Source of the DNA: a virus
Virus record (IMG/VR): IMGVR_UViG_3300026097_001455
Span: 16,862 to 80,861 of that record
DNA length: 64,000 nt
Reading direction: 5' to 3' (one strand)
Made by a program: the position numbers and the translations under genes
The notes under the pieces: generated by a model
What the model was told of the DNA's origin: nothing
Databases searched by the model: none
What the model saw: the letters and a program-made list of their open reading frames with translations, nothing else
Shown: positions 16,196 through 24,626 of the stretch, piece by piece
How the letters are laid out: the number at the start of each line of letters is the position of its first letter
How positions within the stretch are numbered: the stretch's first letter is position 1

Positions 16196-16472
16196 AACTT
16201 AAAATAACTGCTTCTGCACCTTCAGAATCCCACCAAACGTAAAACTCTTCGTTTCTCTTAGGGTGCAAGAAAAATAATCTATCAATTTCTTTCTTGTACT
16301 TCGCTCTCTTGAACGTTTTTTTAAGTTTATCCACTTGATCTTGGATGTACTCATCCTCGGTATCAATGCTAAGCAAATCATCTTTAGTTTCTTTTAGGTC
16401 GTCAGTAAACCACCTAAGAATCTCTTTTCTGTAGACTTTTTGATTGTCTATTATTTGCTGAATAGTATGCAT
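16182..16472 (-). CDS. Hypothetical helical protein
   Basis: A 96-residue protein started at the ATG at 16472 (MHTIQQIIDNQK); three more codons upstream would begin with TTG. It is helical and charged, with a WW pair near the C-terminus (FYVWWDSEGAEAV). Upstream is CTATTTACT in gene sense, an imperfect late-type motif. Function unknown. Confidence 0.6.
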   Translation of the reverse strand: MHTIQQIIDNQKVYRKEILRWFTDDLKETKDDLLSIDTEDEYIQDQVDKLKKTFKRAKYKKEIDRLFFLHPKRNEEFYVWWDSEGAEAVILSYGKK

Positions 16473-16529
16473 AAACTTCAAAAGAAATATAATACAACAG
16501 CTATCTAAAGTAAATAGTTATGAATGTAA

Positions 16530-17192
16530 TTATGCTTCAGGGATTGGTTCTTCACCCCCTGCTGCTGGCTCCTGTGGCTCTGGTTCTTTATCAACTGGGT
16601 CACCTCCAGGTTTTCCTGGAATTATAGTGAGCTTTTCTCTCCAATCTTTTTGCCAAGCATCATAATGGCTATAGAGTTTCTCTACTAATCTTTTATTACC
16701 AGAAGTAACCAAAAGGTCTTCGGTGTTTATAACAAGACCGTCTTTTAGAGAATAAGCCCAGCTTAGAGTTCCTTCTCTTCCCATTTTAATTTGTCCAGAT
16801 GCTCCAGCCTCAATTCCATCTTGTCCTACAGACATCTTAAGAGAGTATCCATTAGATTGCGTATCAAATACAACAGAAGCGCCATCAACCTCTTGAAGCA
16901 TTTGTTCGAAAGAGTTTTCAAACTCAGCTATTTCAGAAGACGTGATCTGTGGAATTCCGCTACCGTAGCTTTCTCTTATTGTTGTAGAAATAAGTTTATT
17001 TCCGTTCTTGTCTTCTTCTGGCTTATCTCCTCCGTAAAAAACAGCATATTCAAGCTCTTCTTCAGACAACCCCTTTGGCTTAAAGGTTCTGCTTCTAGCT
17101 TTCTTTTTTTTCTGAGCGCTATCTTTAAGAGTTTCAAAAGCAAGAGACTGAATCTCCTGTCTGATCATTTCTAATAAATCGTTTCTAGTCAT
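16530..17192 (-). CDS. Protein with shared N-terminal helix motif
   Basis: A 220-residue protein. Residues 1-25 (MTRNDLLEMIRQEIQSLAFE) fit the amphipathic N-terminal helix shared with genes at 13030, 17194, 18434 and 24627. The centre looks folded (DGASVVFDTQSNGYSLKMSVG, WAYSLKDGLVINTEDLLV) and the C-terminus is P/E/G-rich. It lies one base after the small gene that follows the endolysin gene, so it is in the endolysin operon. A head-internal or assembly role is possible. No family recognised. Confidence 0.65.
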   Translation of the reverse strand: MTRNDLLEMIRQEIQSLAFETLKDSAQKKKKARSRTFKPKGLSEEELEYAVFYGGDKPEEDKNGNKLISTTIRESYGSGIPQITSSEIAEFENSFEQMLQEVDGASVVFDTQSNGYSLKMSVGQDGIEAGASGQIKMGREGTLSWAYSLKDGLVINTEDLLVTSGNKRLVEKLYSHYDAWQKDWREKLTIIPGKPGGDPVDKEPEPQEPAAGGEEPIPEA

Positions 17193-17193
17193 A

Positions 17194-17418
17194 TTAAATC
17201 TGGTTTATCCACATGCCTTTCTTTTCCCACATCCACCTGTGATACTTAAGCATGGTTTTTTTAATTAAGTCTTTGACTTCTTTACTGGTCATGACGTCCT
17301 TAACAGCTTTCTCAGCTTCATCTTGAGCTATTTTTTTAACATCCTTATCATCAGGCATGTTTCTCAACTCGCTCTTAAGAACATCTTTCACTATACTCCT
17401 AACCTCTTTCTTGGTCAT
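17194..17418 (-). CDS. Small helical protein with shared N-terminal helix motif
   Basis: A 74-residue protein (MTKKEVRSIVKDVLKSEL) that is helical throughout and ends in a Trp-rich stretch (YHRWMWEKKGMW). The pattern K-K-x-x-V-R-x-I-V-K-D, followed by repeated D-x-A-x-x-x-V-K-D segments, is seen in small T4-like marine phage proteins of unknown function. Its start overlaps the endolysin stop by one base. Confidence 0.65.
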   Translation of the reverse strand: MTKKEVRSIVKDVLKSELRNMPDDKDVKKIAQDEAEKAVKDVMTSKEVKDLIKKTMLKYHRWMWEKKGMWINQI

Positions 17419-18323
17419 TACTCATTAATTTTTTCTTTAACTCGGTTAAGCATTTCAAAAAGTCTTTCATCTGGATAGGTGTCCTGCTTATCTCTTCTTA
17501 TGCTTGTATGGCTCCAGATACCTGGGGTTTTGTTCTTATATAAGTCCTGACTGTATTCGAGCCACTCTCTATCGAATTCGATATTTTGTACTGGTATTTT
17601 GTATTCCTTAACCATCCAAATAATAAGCTTTTCAAGAGATTTTATTTGCTTGTCAGAATACTTGTGGTAATACTTATCACCTCTCCACTTATCTTCAAGC
17701 GTGTATACTTCGTCTTCTGGAACCTGTCCTCCATAAACGTTATAGAACTTATCTCCTTTTTTAGTAAGTCTTCCCCAGGCGCAAATCTCAACACCTATTG
17801 AATGCTTATCAAGCTTACCTTTAGTTCCTTTTGCTCCAAGATGGTAACTCCAATAGTCTGGATTGTGAGCTTCATATACCTTTCCATCTTCTTCTCCTCT
17901 ACCACTTATTACAAATGCGGTAGCAATTCTTGGAGCGTTTCCGTCCCAGTATTTAATAACTCTCTTAGCATCAGGTCCACTTACTGTGTAGTGTATGAAA
18001 ATCTTATCTTTATCAAATACTTGCTTAATATATTGCTCTGGACCCATGTGATGATCTGCATCAACATCTAATCCTGGATAGTCTTTTGATCTGCTAGAAT
18101 CTTTATCTTCCTTTGAAGTTCTTTTTTGAGCAGCTTTAAGAGCAGCAAAAGTTTTAGGACCAGCAATTCCATCTACTACAAGTCCATACTTCTTCTGAAA
18201 TGCTTTAAGTGACCTCAAAGTTTTCGGCCCTAGATCGCCATCAATTACAAGATCATACCCTAACATGGATAATAATTTTTGTAACTTAGATACCTCTGCG
18301 CCTTTGTCTCCCAATGTAACCAT
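17418..18323 (-). CDS. Endolysin: peptidoglycan-binding domain plus N-acetylmuramoyl-L-alanine amidase
   Basis: A 301-residue protein. Residues 3-62 are a PG_binding_1 domain (LGDKGAEVSKLQKLL, IDGDLGPKTLRSLKAFQKKYGL, VDGIAGPKT). Residues about 105-295 are an Amidase_2 domain that cuts the bond between N-acetylmuramic acid and L-alanine. Likely zinc ligands are H111 (IFIHYT) and H272 (IWSHTSIR); the HTSIRRDKQDTYP segment holds the conserved Lys and Asp region, and SIGVEICAWG (175-184) the conserved core strand. No signal peptide, so a holin or other export route is needed. It leads an operon with its own late-type promoter. Confidence 0.92.
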   Translation of the reverse strand: MVTLGDKGAEVSKLQKLLSMLGYDLVIDGDLGPKTLRSLKAFQKKYGLVVDGIAGPKTFAALKAAQKRTSKEDKDSSRSKDYPGLDVDADHHMGPEQYIKQVFDKDKIFIHYTVSGPDAKRVIKYWDGNAPRIATAFVISGRGEEDGKVYEAHNPDYWSYHLGAKGTKGKLDKHSIGVEICAWGRLTKKGDKFYNVYGGQVPEDEVYTLEDKWRGDKYYHKYSDKQIKSLEKLIIWMVKEYKIPVQNIEFDREWLEYSQDLYKNKTPGIWSHTSIRRDKQDTYPDERLFEMLNRVKEKINE

Positions 18324-18336
18324 AAATCAATTTTAT

Positions 18337-18344
18337 TATAAATA
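18337..18344 (-). promoter_or_regulatory. Late-type promoter motif TATTTATA
   Basis: Minus-strand CTATTTATAA, 13 bases before the endolysin ATG. Late expression of a lysis gene is expected. Confidence 0.6.
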
Positions 18345-18385
18345 GGTAGAAAACTGGTGTTTTTAAGATTTAAAGCAAAATAAAA

Positions 18386-18406
18386 AAGCCCCCAAACTGG
18401 AGGCTT
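18386..18406 (-). terminator. Rho-independent terminator
   Basis: Minus-sense AAGCCUCC pairs with GGGGGCUU (one U-G pair) and is followed by a T run. It ends the gene that stops at 18434. Confidence 0.8.
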
Positions 18407-18433
18407 TAATATTATATATAGACTTTAGTCTTA

Positions 18434-19036
18434 TTACTTATTGTTTGAATTAAGCTTTTCTAATTCAGCTTGAAGTGCTTTCTTCTCGTTTTCAAGAACT
18501 ACTTTTTTCTTAAACTTAAGAGCTTCTTCTCTTACAATGCTTCTAAACTCGTCAATGCTAATTTGCTTTCCTTCGTTTTTTCCACCTGTCCAACCCTTAC
18601 GTCCTGAACCTGCTCCAGATGCAACGTCTGTAAAACTTGCTCCACCCTTCTGTGCTTGTTTCTTAAATGTATTTAAGTCCATAGGCTCAGCAACAACGTT
18701 TAAATCCTTGTAAAGAAGGTGAACATCGTTTTTATCTTTGATTCCATATTGCTTAGCAATCTTTCCAACTTGCTGTCTTGCAAGTTTCTTTAACTGGTCT
18801 GTAGCCTCAGAGTATGCTTCTACATTGTAGCTTTTATAAGCTTGCTGCATTTTGTCATACAAATCTTTGTTATTAGCAATAAATGCATTCTTTGCCTTTT
18901 TGAATTTATTTCCAAAGAGTTCGTCTAACTGCTCTCCTTCTTCGTAAGATTCTTCAATATTTTTGGCCATTAATTTCTCAGCTTCTTCCTTAACAAGGTT
19001 TCTGAATTCTTCAATAGTGATTTCTTTTTTTGCCAT
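18434..19036 (-). CDS. Helical protein with two copies of the shared helix motif
   Basis: A 200-residue protein started at the ATG at 19036 (MAKKEITIEEFRNLVKEEA). An in-frame ATG at 19072 is possible. The motif I-x-I-x-E-F-R-x-(L/I)-V-(K/R)-E-E-A occurs twice, at residues 6-19 and again near residue 163 (ISIDEFRSIVREEALKF). Between them is a helical, Lys-rich domain with A-x-x-Q-L-K-x-L-A-R-Q-Q. It forms a single-gene unit. A virion-internal or processed protein is plausible; no family recognised. Confidence 0.65.
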   Translation of the reverse strand: MAKKEITIEEFRNLVKEEAEKLMAKNIEESYEEGEQLDELFGNKFKKAKNAFIANNKDLYDKMQQAYKSYNVEAYSEATDQLKKLARQQVGKIAKQYGIKDKNDVHLLYKDLNVVAEPMDLNTFKKQAQKGGASFTDVASGAGSGRKGWTGGKNEGKQISIDEFRSIVREEALKFKKKVVLENEKKALQAELEKLNSNNK

Positions 19037-19076
19037 AGCGGTATTTTGTTTCAATAATTTCTTAACAATCATTTCC

Positions 19077-19084
19077 AATAAATA
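19077..19084 (-). promoter_or_regulatory. Late-type promoter motif, one-base variant (TATTTATT)
   Basis: Minus-strand TATTTATT, 40 bases before the chosen start at 19036 and four before the alternative ATG at 19072. Confidence 0.4.
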
Positions 19085-19110
19085 TGCTGAAAAAAACAAA
19101 ATACAATTAC

Positions 19111-19118
19111 TATTTATA
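19111..19118 (+). promoter_or_regulatory. Late-type promoter motif TATTTATA
   Basis: Plus-strand CTATTTATAG 63 bases before the ATG at 19182. It faces away from the minus-strand motif at 19077-19084, making a compact divergent promoter. Confidence 0.45.
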
Positions 19119-19181
19119 GTTAATGTTGTAACATTTTTCTAAATATGTCGTATAACAAGAAAAACCAACAAGATTAAAATT

Positions 19182-19604
19182 ATGAAAGCTATTGTTTTAA
19201 AATTTGCAGATTTAACTCCAGAACTAGAGAGTAAGATTGATAGGTTTATGTACGTAGAGATGCAAAAGCTTTTTTCTGAAGAAGAACAAGAGGAGATCAT
19301 GATTATGGATGAAGATGAAGCTACCTTAGTGGCTTTCGTTGACGAAAATCAGCATAATAAACTTAATCAATTGGTGGGCGGCATTAAGCTTTTAGACAAC
19401 TCTGCTATTGCAAAGTATGAGGATGTTACGGATAATTTCTTGTACAATAATGACTTTTCTGATTATACTAAGAAATCAGACAAAATTGATTCATTTATTA
19501 AAAGTCATCTTGATGTAGATGCTGTTCTTGATAAAATCTCAAATATTGGTATTGATAGATTGATTGATGCTGATCGAGAAATCCTTGAAGCTGCTAGTCA
19601 CTAA
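19182..19604 (+). CDS. Hypothetical acidic protein
   Basis: A 140-residue protein (MKAIVLKFADLTPEL) with a beta strand at the start and long acidic helices. No motif recognised. A single plus-strand gene between minus operons, with a leader of about 60 bases. Its end overlaps the end of the convergent helicase gene by 11 bases. Function unknown. Confidence 0.65.
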   Translation: MKAIVLKFADLTPELESKIDRFMYVEMQKLFSEEEQEEIMIMDEDEATLVAFVDENQHNKLNQLVGGIKLLDNSAIAKYEDVTDNFLYNNDFSDYTKKSDKIDSFIKSHLDVDAVLDKISNIGIDRLIDADREILEAASH

Positions 19605-21537
19605 GAAGTTTAGCAATGAGTTGAGTCATAATACTTTCGTTAGACACACGAACCTTCTTGTTGTAATCCTTGTTGTCAAGAACTTTACTAACAACCTGGC
19701 CTTTGCCCTCAAGTAACTCTACAATATCTTCATCAATTGTGTCAACCACAACATATCTGATTATATGAATATTATCATGCTGAGTTGTTGCTCTATGTAT
19801 TCTATCCTCCGCCTGTTCCATATCAGCAGGAGTCCATGCGTAGCCTAAGAATATTAGAGTAGCAGCCTCAGTTAAAGTAATACCAACTCCAGATGCACCT
19901 ATCATACCAGCAAATACATTAATTTTCTTGTCCTCCTGGAATCTATCAACAGATACTTGCTTTTCCTCTTGGTTCATACTTCCAGTGTGAATAACTGAAT
20001 TACCTGCGAACTTCTCATGAAGCTCTTCTGCTAGAAATTGATAGTCTGACATAACAACAAGCTTTTCATTATTTCCAGTCAACTCCTCAACTACGTCATC
20101 ACTAATCATCCTCTTAAGCTTAACACCTCCAGTAAACTGCTTTAGCTTGTGGACTTTTTCTAAAAAGGATTCTTCCTTTTCTTCCTCAGTTCCATCTTCA
20201 GCAACCACTTTCTTCATTTCTTTGACAAGTTTATTATACTCACGCCTTTCTGCGGGTGTAAGCTCTATTTGAATATCTGTGTAAGTCTTCTCTGGCAGCT
20301 GATCAAGAACATCTTTCTTAAGCCTTCTAAGGAAGAAAGGGGATATTCTGGAGAATAGCTCCTCAAGATTTGATGCTCCATCATAATCCCAGCCAAATCT
20401 ATCTTCAAATGCAGCACAGTATCTAATTCCATAATCATGATAACTATTCCACATGTCTGGATATAAGAAGTTAAGTCCAGAAAATAATTCTTTAGGCCTA
20501 CTCTTAATGGCGGTACCTGATATAAGTATCTTTTTTTCTATAGTATCTCTGAAAGCTTTCTTTATAATTTGTGTCCAATCTGTTTTTGGGTCCTTAATCC
20601 TGTGAAACTCATCAATCACTATAAGATCATATTCTTCAGGGTCAATATACGCATCGCCCTTATCTCTAAAATACGCAAGTCCATTGACCCTTGTTTTAAA
20701 ACTGTTCGTGTTTTTGCAGTCTTCACATTTCTTGTGCTTTTTCTTAAGATCAATGATCTCACAGCCGCACTGCTGAGAACCCTTTCCAGGAACTATTATT
20801 CTACCCTTACACTTATGCTTATATTCAAGTTTAATGTAAGTCTGAATTGACTCGTAGTTAATTATATGGAATAGAGAATCTTCTTTTGCATAGTTGATCT
20901 TGCCGCTCTTCTTAGTTGGGGCATATTTGTATACATGAGCTCTCTCGTTAGAAAACTTAAGTATTTCTTTCCTCCAGTTAAGCTTGAGAGATGCTGGACA
21001 TACCACAAGAGTCTTAAGACCATGCTTGGCAGCATAAGCAATAGCTGGGAGTGTCTTACCAACACCTGGCTGATCTCCAAGTATGGCTTTACCATTATTG
21101 ATTTCGAAAAACTTAACAGCTTGCTTCTGGTAGTCGTAAGGCTGAATTTTCATAAAACTGAAATCCATATCATCAAAACTAAGGTCAGCCTGCTTTACTT
21201 TAAGCGCTTCCTTAATTCTCTTTTGCCTGATTCTATATTCATTTCTTAGGTGATTCAATTCTTCTGGCAGAAGATTCTCAAACGCAAAAGGAATTGCGTT
21301 ATCAACCATAAAGGAGATAATGTTTCCCACTTGGACTTCACGAATAATTCTAACCCAATCATCCTTTGTCCCCTCTGGAGTCATGATATTATCTACACGA
21401 ACTGACCTATGTTCCTTAGGTAGCTTCTTTATAAAGTTTGTAAGCACTGGTAAGTAATCGTACCTAAGTTCGTAATTAGTCCTGAGTTTCTTGATCTTAA
21501 CCTCAGGGGTCTTTTTATTTTTGCTTTTCTTTGCCAC
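19594..21537 (-). CDS. SNF2-family DNA helicase/translocase
   Basis: A 647-residue superfamily 2 enzyme. Walker A is GDQPGVGKT (about residue 155), motif II is D-E-F-H (about 309), motif III is ISGTAIKSRP, a SNF2-type F-L-R-R-L-K-K-D-V segment follows, and motifs V-VI are GASGVGITLTEA and QAEDRIHR (about 574). It should use ATP to move along duplex DNA, for replication fork or recombination work, like SMARCAL1-type enzymes or T4 UvsW in role. An insertion near residues 240-277 has Cys pairs (C-G-C, C-E-D-C), a probable zinc knuckle. It leads no visible promoter and lies near other recombination genes. Confidence 0.9.
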   Translation of the reverse strand: MAKKSKNKKTPEVKIKKLRTNYELRYDYLPVLTNFIKKLPKEHRSVRVDNIMTPEGTKDDWVRIIREVQVGNIISFMVDNAIPFAFENLLPEELNHLRNEYRIRQKRIKEALKVKQADLSFDDMDFSFMKIQPYDYQKQAVKFFEINNGKAILGDQPGVGKTLPAIAYAAKHGLKTLVVCPASLKLNWRKEILKFSNERAHVYKYAPTKKSGKINYAKEDSLFHIINYESIQTYIKLEYKHKCKGRIIVPGKGSQQCGCEIIDLKKKHKKCEDCKNTNSFKTRVNGLAYFRDKGDAYIDPEEYDLIVIDEFHRIKDPKTDWTQIIKKAFRDTIEKKILISGTAIKSRPKELFSGLNFLYPDMWNSYHDYGIRYCAAFEDRFGWDYDGASNLEELFSRISPFFLRRLKKDVLDQLPEKTYTDIQIELTPAERREYNKLVKEMKKVVAEDGTEEEKEESFLEKVHKLKQFTGGVKLKRMISDDVVEELTGNNEKLVVMSDYQFLAEELHEKFAGNSVIHTGSMNQEEKQVSVDRFQEDKKINVFAGMIGASGVGITLTEAATLIFLGYAWTPADMEQAEDRIHRATTQHDNIHIIRYVVVDTIDEDIVELLEGKGQVVSKVLDNKDYNKKVRVSNESIMTQLIAKLLSD

Positions 21538-21574
21538 TATTAAATATAATAATATGAACCCTAAGTATCAAGAG

Positions 21575-21982
21575 CTAAGAAGCATTTGCTGCGTTCTTCT
21601 TTTTCTTTGACTTTCTAAGGTTTTCAGTTCGTTTTATATAGCTCTCTTCTTTTTCAACACTAATCTTCTTATCAACAATAGCTTTCTCCAGAGTGTTGTT
21701 AGGAATTTCCTCTCCCTTGTACTCTATAATCTTATCTGGCTTCTTTTTTGTTTTAGCGTTAGCTCTTTCAAAATATCCACTTCTAATCTGTATTTGATTC
21801 CTGATAATGTCAGCCATAAGCTTAATGTCCTGCATGGACTGTCTAACATCTACTCCAGCAGTTTTATTGTCTCTCAATACCTGCTCAGTCCTCTTTTTAA
21901 GGTCTTCAGCAGTTTCAATCAACTTGTAAAGAACATCTAGCTCATTACATTCTCTAAAATTTTCCAACTCATTAAGCTCCAT
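21575..21982 (-). CDS. Hypothetical helical protein
   Basis: A 135-residue protein (MELNELENFRECNEL), helical in its first 75 residues and very basic at the C-terminus (RKSKKKKNAANAS). No motif recognised. It overlaps the upstream gene by 11 bases and lies 37 bases before the helicase gene, probably in one transcript with it. The basic tail could contact DNA. Function unknown. Confidence 0.65.
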   Translation of the reverse strand: MELNELENFRECNELDVLYKLIETAEDLKKRTEQVLRDNKTAGVDVRQSMQDIKLMADIIRNQIQIRSGYFERANAKTKKKPDKIIEYKGEEIPNNTLEKAIVDKKISVEKEESYIKRTENLRKSKKKKNAANAS

Positions 21983-22376
21983 CTTTATTGATATTTTCCT
22001 TGACCTTTTCTTCTAAGGCACTCTGGTCAACTATACCTTGTTTTGCAAGTTCTTTGTCTTGCTCTCTTTTCTTGATAACGTCCGAAACCGTGCACCCCTT
22101 CTTGGCTGATTCATAAAGATCAATCGCAAATCTATCATCTGTGTAAATGTCGTGATCTACTCTAACAAAAGCTCTGCCTCCCATTTTAACTTTAGGAGAA
22201 TCTTTCTCTTCATCATCAGCATAGTCAAGCCAGAAAAAACCAACCATATCCTCCTCGTTCTCCAATCTCATAACGACCTCCTCCCTTGGATTAAATGGTT
22301 CAATTCCTTTTTCCTCGATTTCCTTTATACTTGAATCAACATATTCCAGGACTTCTTCTTTACTGTAGTACGCCAT
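21972..22376 (-). CDS. Hypothetical protein
   Basis: A 134-residue acidic protein (MAYYSKEEVLEYVDSS). Its middle looks folded (DMVGFFWLDYADDEE, GRAFVRVDHDIYTDD) and the last 45 residues are a charged helix. It lies five bases after the HhH gene and overlaps the next gene. No family recognised; the context suggests DNA metabolism. Confidence 0.65.
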   Translation of the reverse strand: MAYYSKEEVLEYVDSSIKEIEEKGIEPFNPREEVVMRLENEEDMVGFFWLDYADDEEKDSPKVKMGGRAFVRVDHDIYTDDRFAIDLYESAKKGCTVSDVIKKREQDKELAKQGIVDQSALEEKVKENINKDGA

Positions 22377-22381
22377 TTCTA

Positions 22382-23638
22382 TTATAATTTAATGTATTCT
22401 TGAATCTTGCCTGCAGTCTTCTTACCAACACCCTTTAATGTTGTTAGGTCATTATCCTCAAGGAACTTTTTAAGCTGACCATAGTTGGCAATATCGTTAT
22501 TGTTTAGGGTTTTAATGATTCTTTTATCATCAATAAATCTTTCAAGTTTACTGTTAGCTCTAAACTTCTTTTTCTTTGGAGCCTTCTTTGTAGGTTTTAG
22601 CTCTGGAGCATTGATTCCATTGATTGTCATCAGGTAGTAGCTCAAGTTCATTCCCACAAGGTCAAGAACTTTTACAATATCTAACAATTCAAAGAATGAT
22701 GAATCAAACTTAAAGCTCTCTATTTCAAATTCAAATTTATTGATCTGAGCTGAGCAGTTTTTTACATTCAAGTCAATATCAAACTCAAGAGAAAAATCAC
22801 CATCTAACAATCGACCTCCAAGACTTCTATTTCTTCCAATTTTATTAAAAGTGAAATTATAGACATCATCTTTTCTGTGTCTATAGTTAATATTTTTCTT
22901 AGCAGGCTCAAGTCTTGATATTCCTTCTTTTAATTTGCCCATAAAAAATCTAAGCTCTTCTATCTTAGAAGGTGTAAGTCTGCTATTTTCATCTTTTGAT
23001 GCTTTCTTAAGATTAGATTTACCAAGTTTTGCATCTAAAGAGAACGGTAGGTTCCCAATAGTTGCAGAAAGAGACTTGTCAACAAGCTCTCTATCATTAC
23101 CTTCCTTCATGTTTTTAAGAGCTTCAAGCTTTCTTAAAGTTGATTCTGACATATCTTCCGAAGCTTTTGCAAAAGGCATTGCTCCACGGAGTGCATCAAA
23201 ATCCTTAACAGACTCTAAAAGCTCTTCTTTAGACTTCCCTTTCTTCTCTCTTTCAACCCCTGCGTGCGGAGTTTCTTTCGGCTTTTTACCAGTAGCAAGA
23301 GATTTCATTTTATCTACATCAAATACAAATCCTTTGTAAGTATACCTTCCATCTTCCAATTCATCTACATCTTCAATAGGAGCGTCCATAGCTTCTCTGA
23401 TCTTTTCTTCTAACATGCTCTTAGGAGCTTCGCTATCATCACCACTATTGTCAGACTCATCTGATGTTTCAAAAATTTCCTTCTGGAGCTCAAGAAGTAT
23501 TTCTTCCTTAAGACTTTCAATATCTTCTTTTGGAGTTGTCTTATACAGTTCATCAAGAACTGAATTTCTTAAATCTTTTTCAAAAGACTTAAGTGCATCT
23601 TTTTTAATTCTTTTAGCAATCTTTTTACTGAATCCCAT
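22382..23638 (-). CDS. Helix-hairpin-helix protein of unknown function
   Basis: A 418-residue protein. Residues 1-230 are charged and largely helical. Residues about 265-345 are beta-rich (a DGDFSLEFDIDLNV type segment). The last 60 residues hold a DNA-binding helix-hairpin-helix, with LKGVGKKTAGKIQEYI at about 402-417, as in RadA/RuvA-type proteins and polymerases. It lies eight bases after the Cas4-like nuclease gene and in the recombination block, so a DNA-structure role is likely. The full-length family is not recognised. Confidence 0.7.
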   Translation of the reverse strand: MGFSKKIAKRIKKDALKSFEKDLRNSVLDELYKTTPKEDIESLKEEILLELQKEIFETSDESDNSGDDSEAPKSMLEEKIREAMDAPIEDVDELEDGRYTYKGFVFDVDKMKSLATGKKPKETPHAGVEREKKGKSKEELLESVKDFDALRGAMPFAKASEDMSESTLRKLEALKNMKEGNDRELVDKSLSATIGNLPFSLDAKLGKSNLKKASKDENSRLTPSKIEELRFFMGKLKEGISRLEPAKKNINYRHRKDDVYNFTFNKIGRNRSLGGRLLDGDFSLEFDIDLNVKNCSAQINKFEFEIESFKFDSSFFELLDIVKVLDLVGMNLSYYLMTINGINAPELKPTKKAPKKKKFRANSKLERFIDDKRIIKTLNNNDIANYGQLKKFLEDNDLTTLKGVGKKTAGKIQEYIKL

Positions 23639-23646
23639 AATTCCTA

Positions 23647-24552
23647 TTATTTTTTGTGTTCAAGTAACAGCTGTCTGTCTTGGTTTTTATCATTATTACA
23701 CAACGGATGCTTTCCTCCCTTGAACTTGCAGAACATGCATCCGAGAAACTCGTTTCCCGTGTGTTTTATTTTAGGAAATCTTTTGATTAGATGGATACTT
23801 TGTATAGTATCTGCCAACTTTTCAAGCGATTCCATTATTTCCTCTTTACTGGAGTTTATCTCCACATTCTGAACGCCTCCACATCCAGACTCTGGCTTTT
23901 TCTTATTTTTAAGCCTGTTTAACACGATGTACTCACAATCTATATTATCAAGATCAACATCGTTCTTTCTAGCCCAGAAGTACTTATAGAATCTCATCTG
24001 GCACAAGAATATATCATCCTCAAGTTTTTTCTTTAAGTTCCACTTCTGGCTTGATGTCTTCCAGTCTATTATGACATATCTACCAGTTTCTCTATCCTGA
24101 ACCACCAGATCAATAAATCCTTTAAAATAGAACTCACCGTATATGTGTTCAAATATTGGCTCCTCAACAGATACGATCTTATACTTTCTGACTATATCTT
24201 CAACTGAAAGAATTCTAAGCAATTCTTCGCCTTGATTCAAGTAATTTTTTAATTCTTCCTCAAACCCTGGCTCACCCTTCATATTATCAAGCATGTCCTT
24301 AGCAAAAGTTCTCTTAAAATAATCTATCCTCCTCTTCAGGCCCATAGTGTCTTTGAGCGTCTTTTCAAGCGACTCGTGAATAGCATTACCAAAAAATAGA
24401 TGGACTGTCATTACAGAATCCGTAAGCTTAAGGTGTTTTTCAACCAAATGCCTATGTCCGCATTGATTAAATAAACTGAACTCACTGAAGCTAATATGTA
24501 TTTTATTAGCATATTTATCATTGAGCGCTATGTAGTTTGAGTCCTTGTCCAT
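23647..24552 (-). CDS. PD-(D/E)XK nuclease with probable Fe-S cluster (Cas4/RecB-like)
   Basis: A 301-residue protein. Nuclease motifs: SFSEFSLFNQCGHRH (20-35), H in GNAIHESLE, G-F-I-D-L-V (about 142) with the metal-binding Asp, I-I-D-W-K-T-S (about 164), and Q-x-x-F-Y-K-Y-F-W. C31 plus C-x-x-C and a final Cys (CMFCKF...PLC, about 272-285) fit the four-cysteine Fe-S cluster of Cas4 and AddB. Such enzymes act as 5'-3' exonucleases on DNA ends. No CRISPR array or cas1/cas2 is near, so a role in phage recombination or host DNA degradation is likelier than spacer capture. Confidence 0.85.
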   Translation of the reverse strand: MDKDSNYIALNDKYANKIHISFSEFSLFNQCGHRHLVEKHLKLTDSVMTVHLFFGNAIHESLEKTLKDTMGLKRRIDYFKRTFAKDMLDNMKGEPGFEEELKNYLNQGEELLRILSVEDIVRKYKIVSVEEPIFEHIYGEFYFKGFIDLVVQDRETGRYVIIDWKTSSQKWNLKKKLEDDIFLCQMRFYKYFWARKNDVDLDNIDCEYIVLNRLKNKKKPESGCGGVQNVEINSSKEEIMESLEKLADTIQSIHLIKRFPKIKHTGNEFLGCMFCKFKGGKHPLCNNDKNQDRQLLLEHKK

Positions 24553-24626
24553 TTTTTAGATGGGGTTTTACTAAATAGAAGCAAAAAACATCTAAAAATC
24601 AAAAATTTAGAAGATTTTATACAAGA

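Noticed and set aside
23647-24552. Cas4-like gene as part of a CRISPR system
   Set aside because: No direct repeat array, cas1, cas2 or effector is present in the window; phage recombination is the simpler reading.
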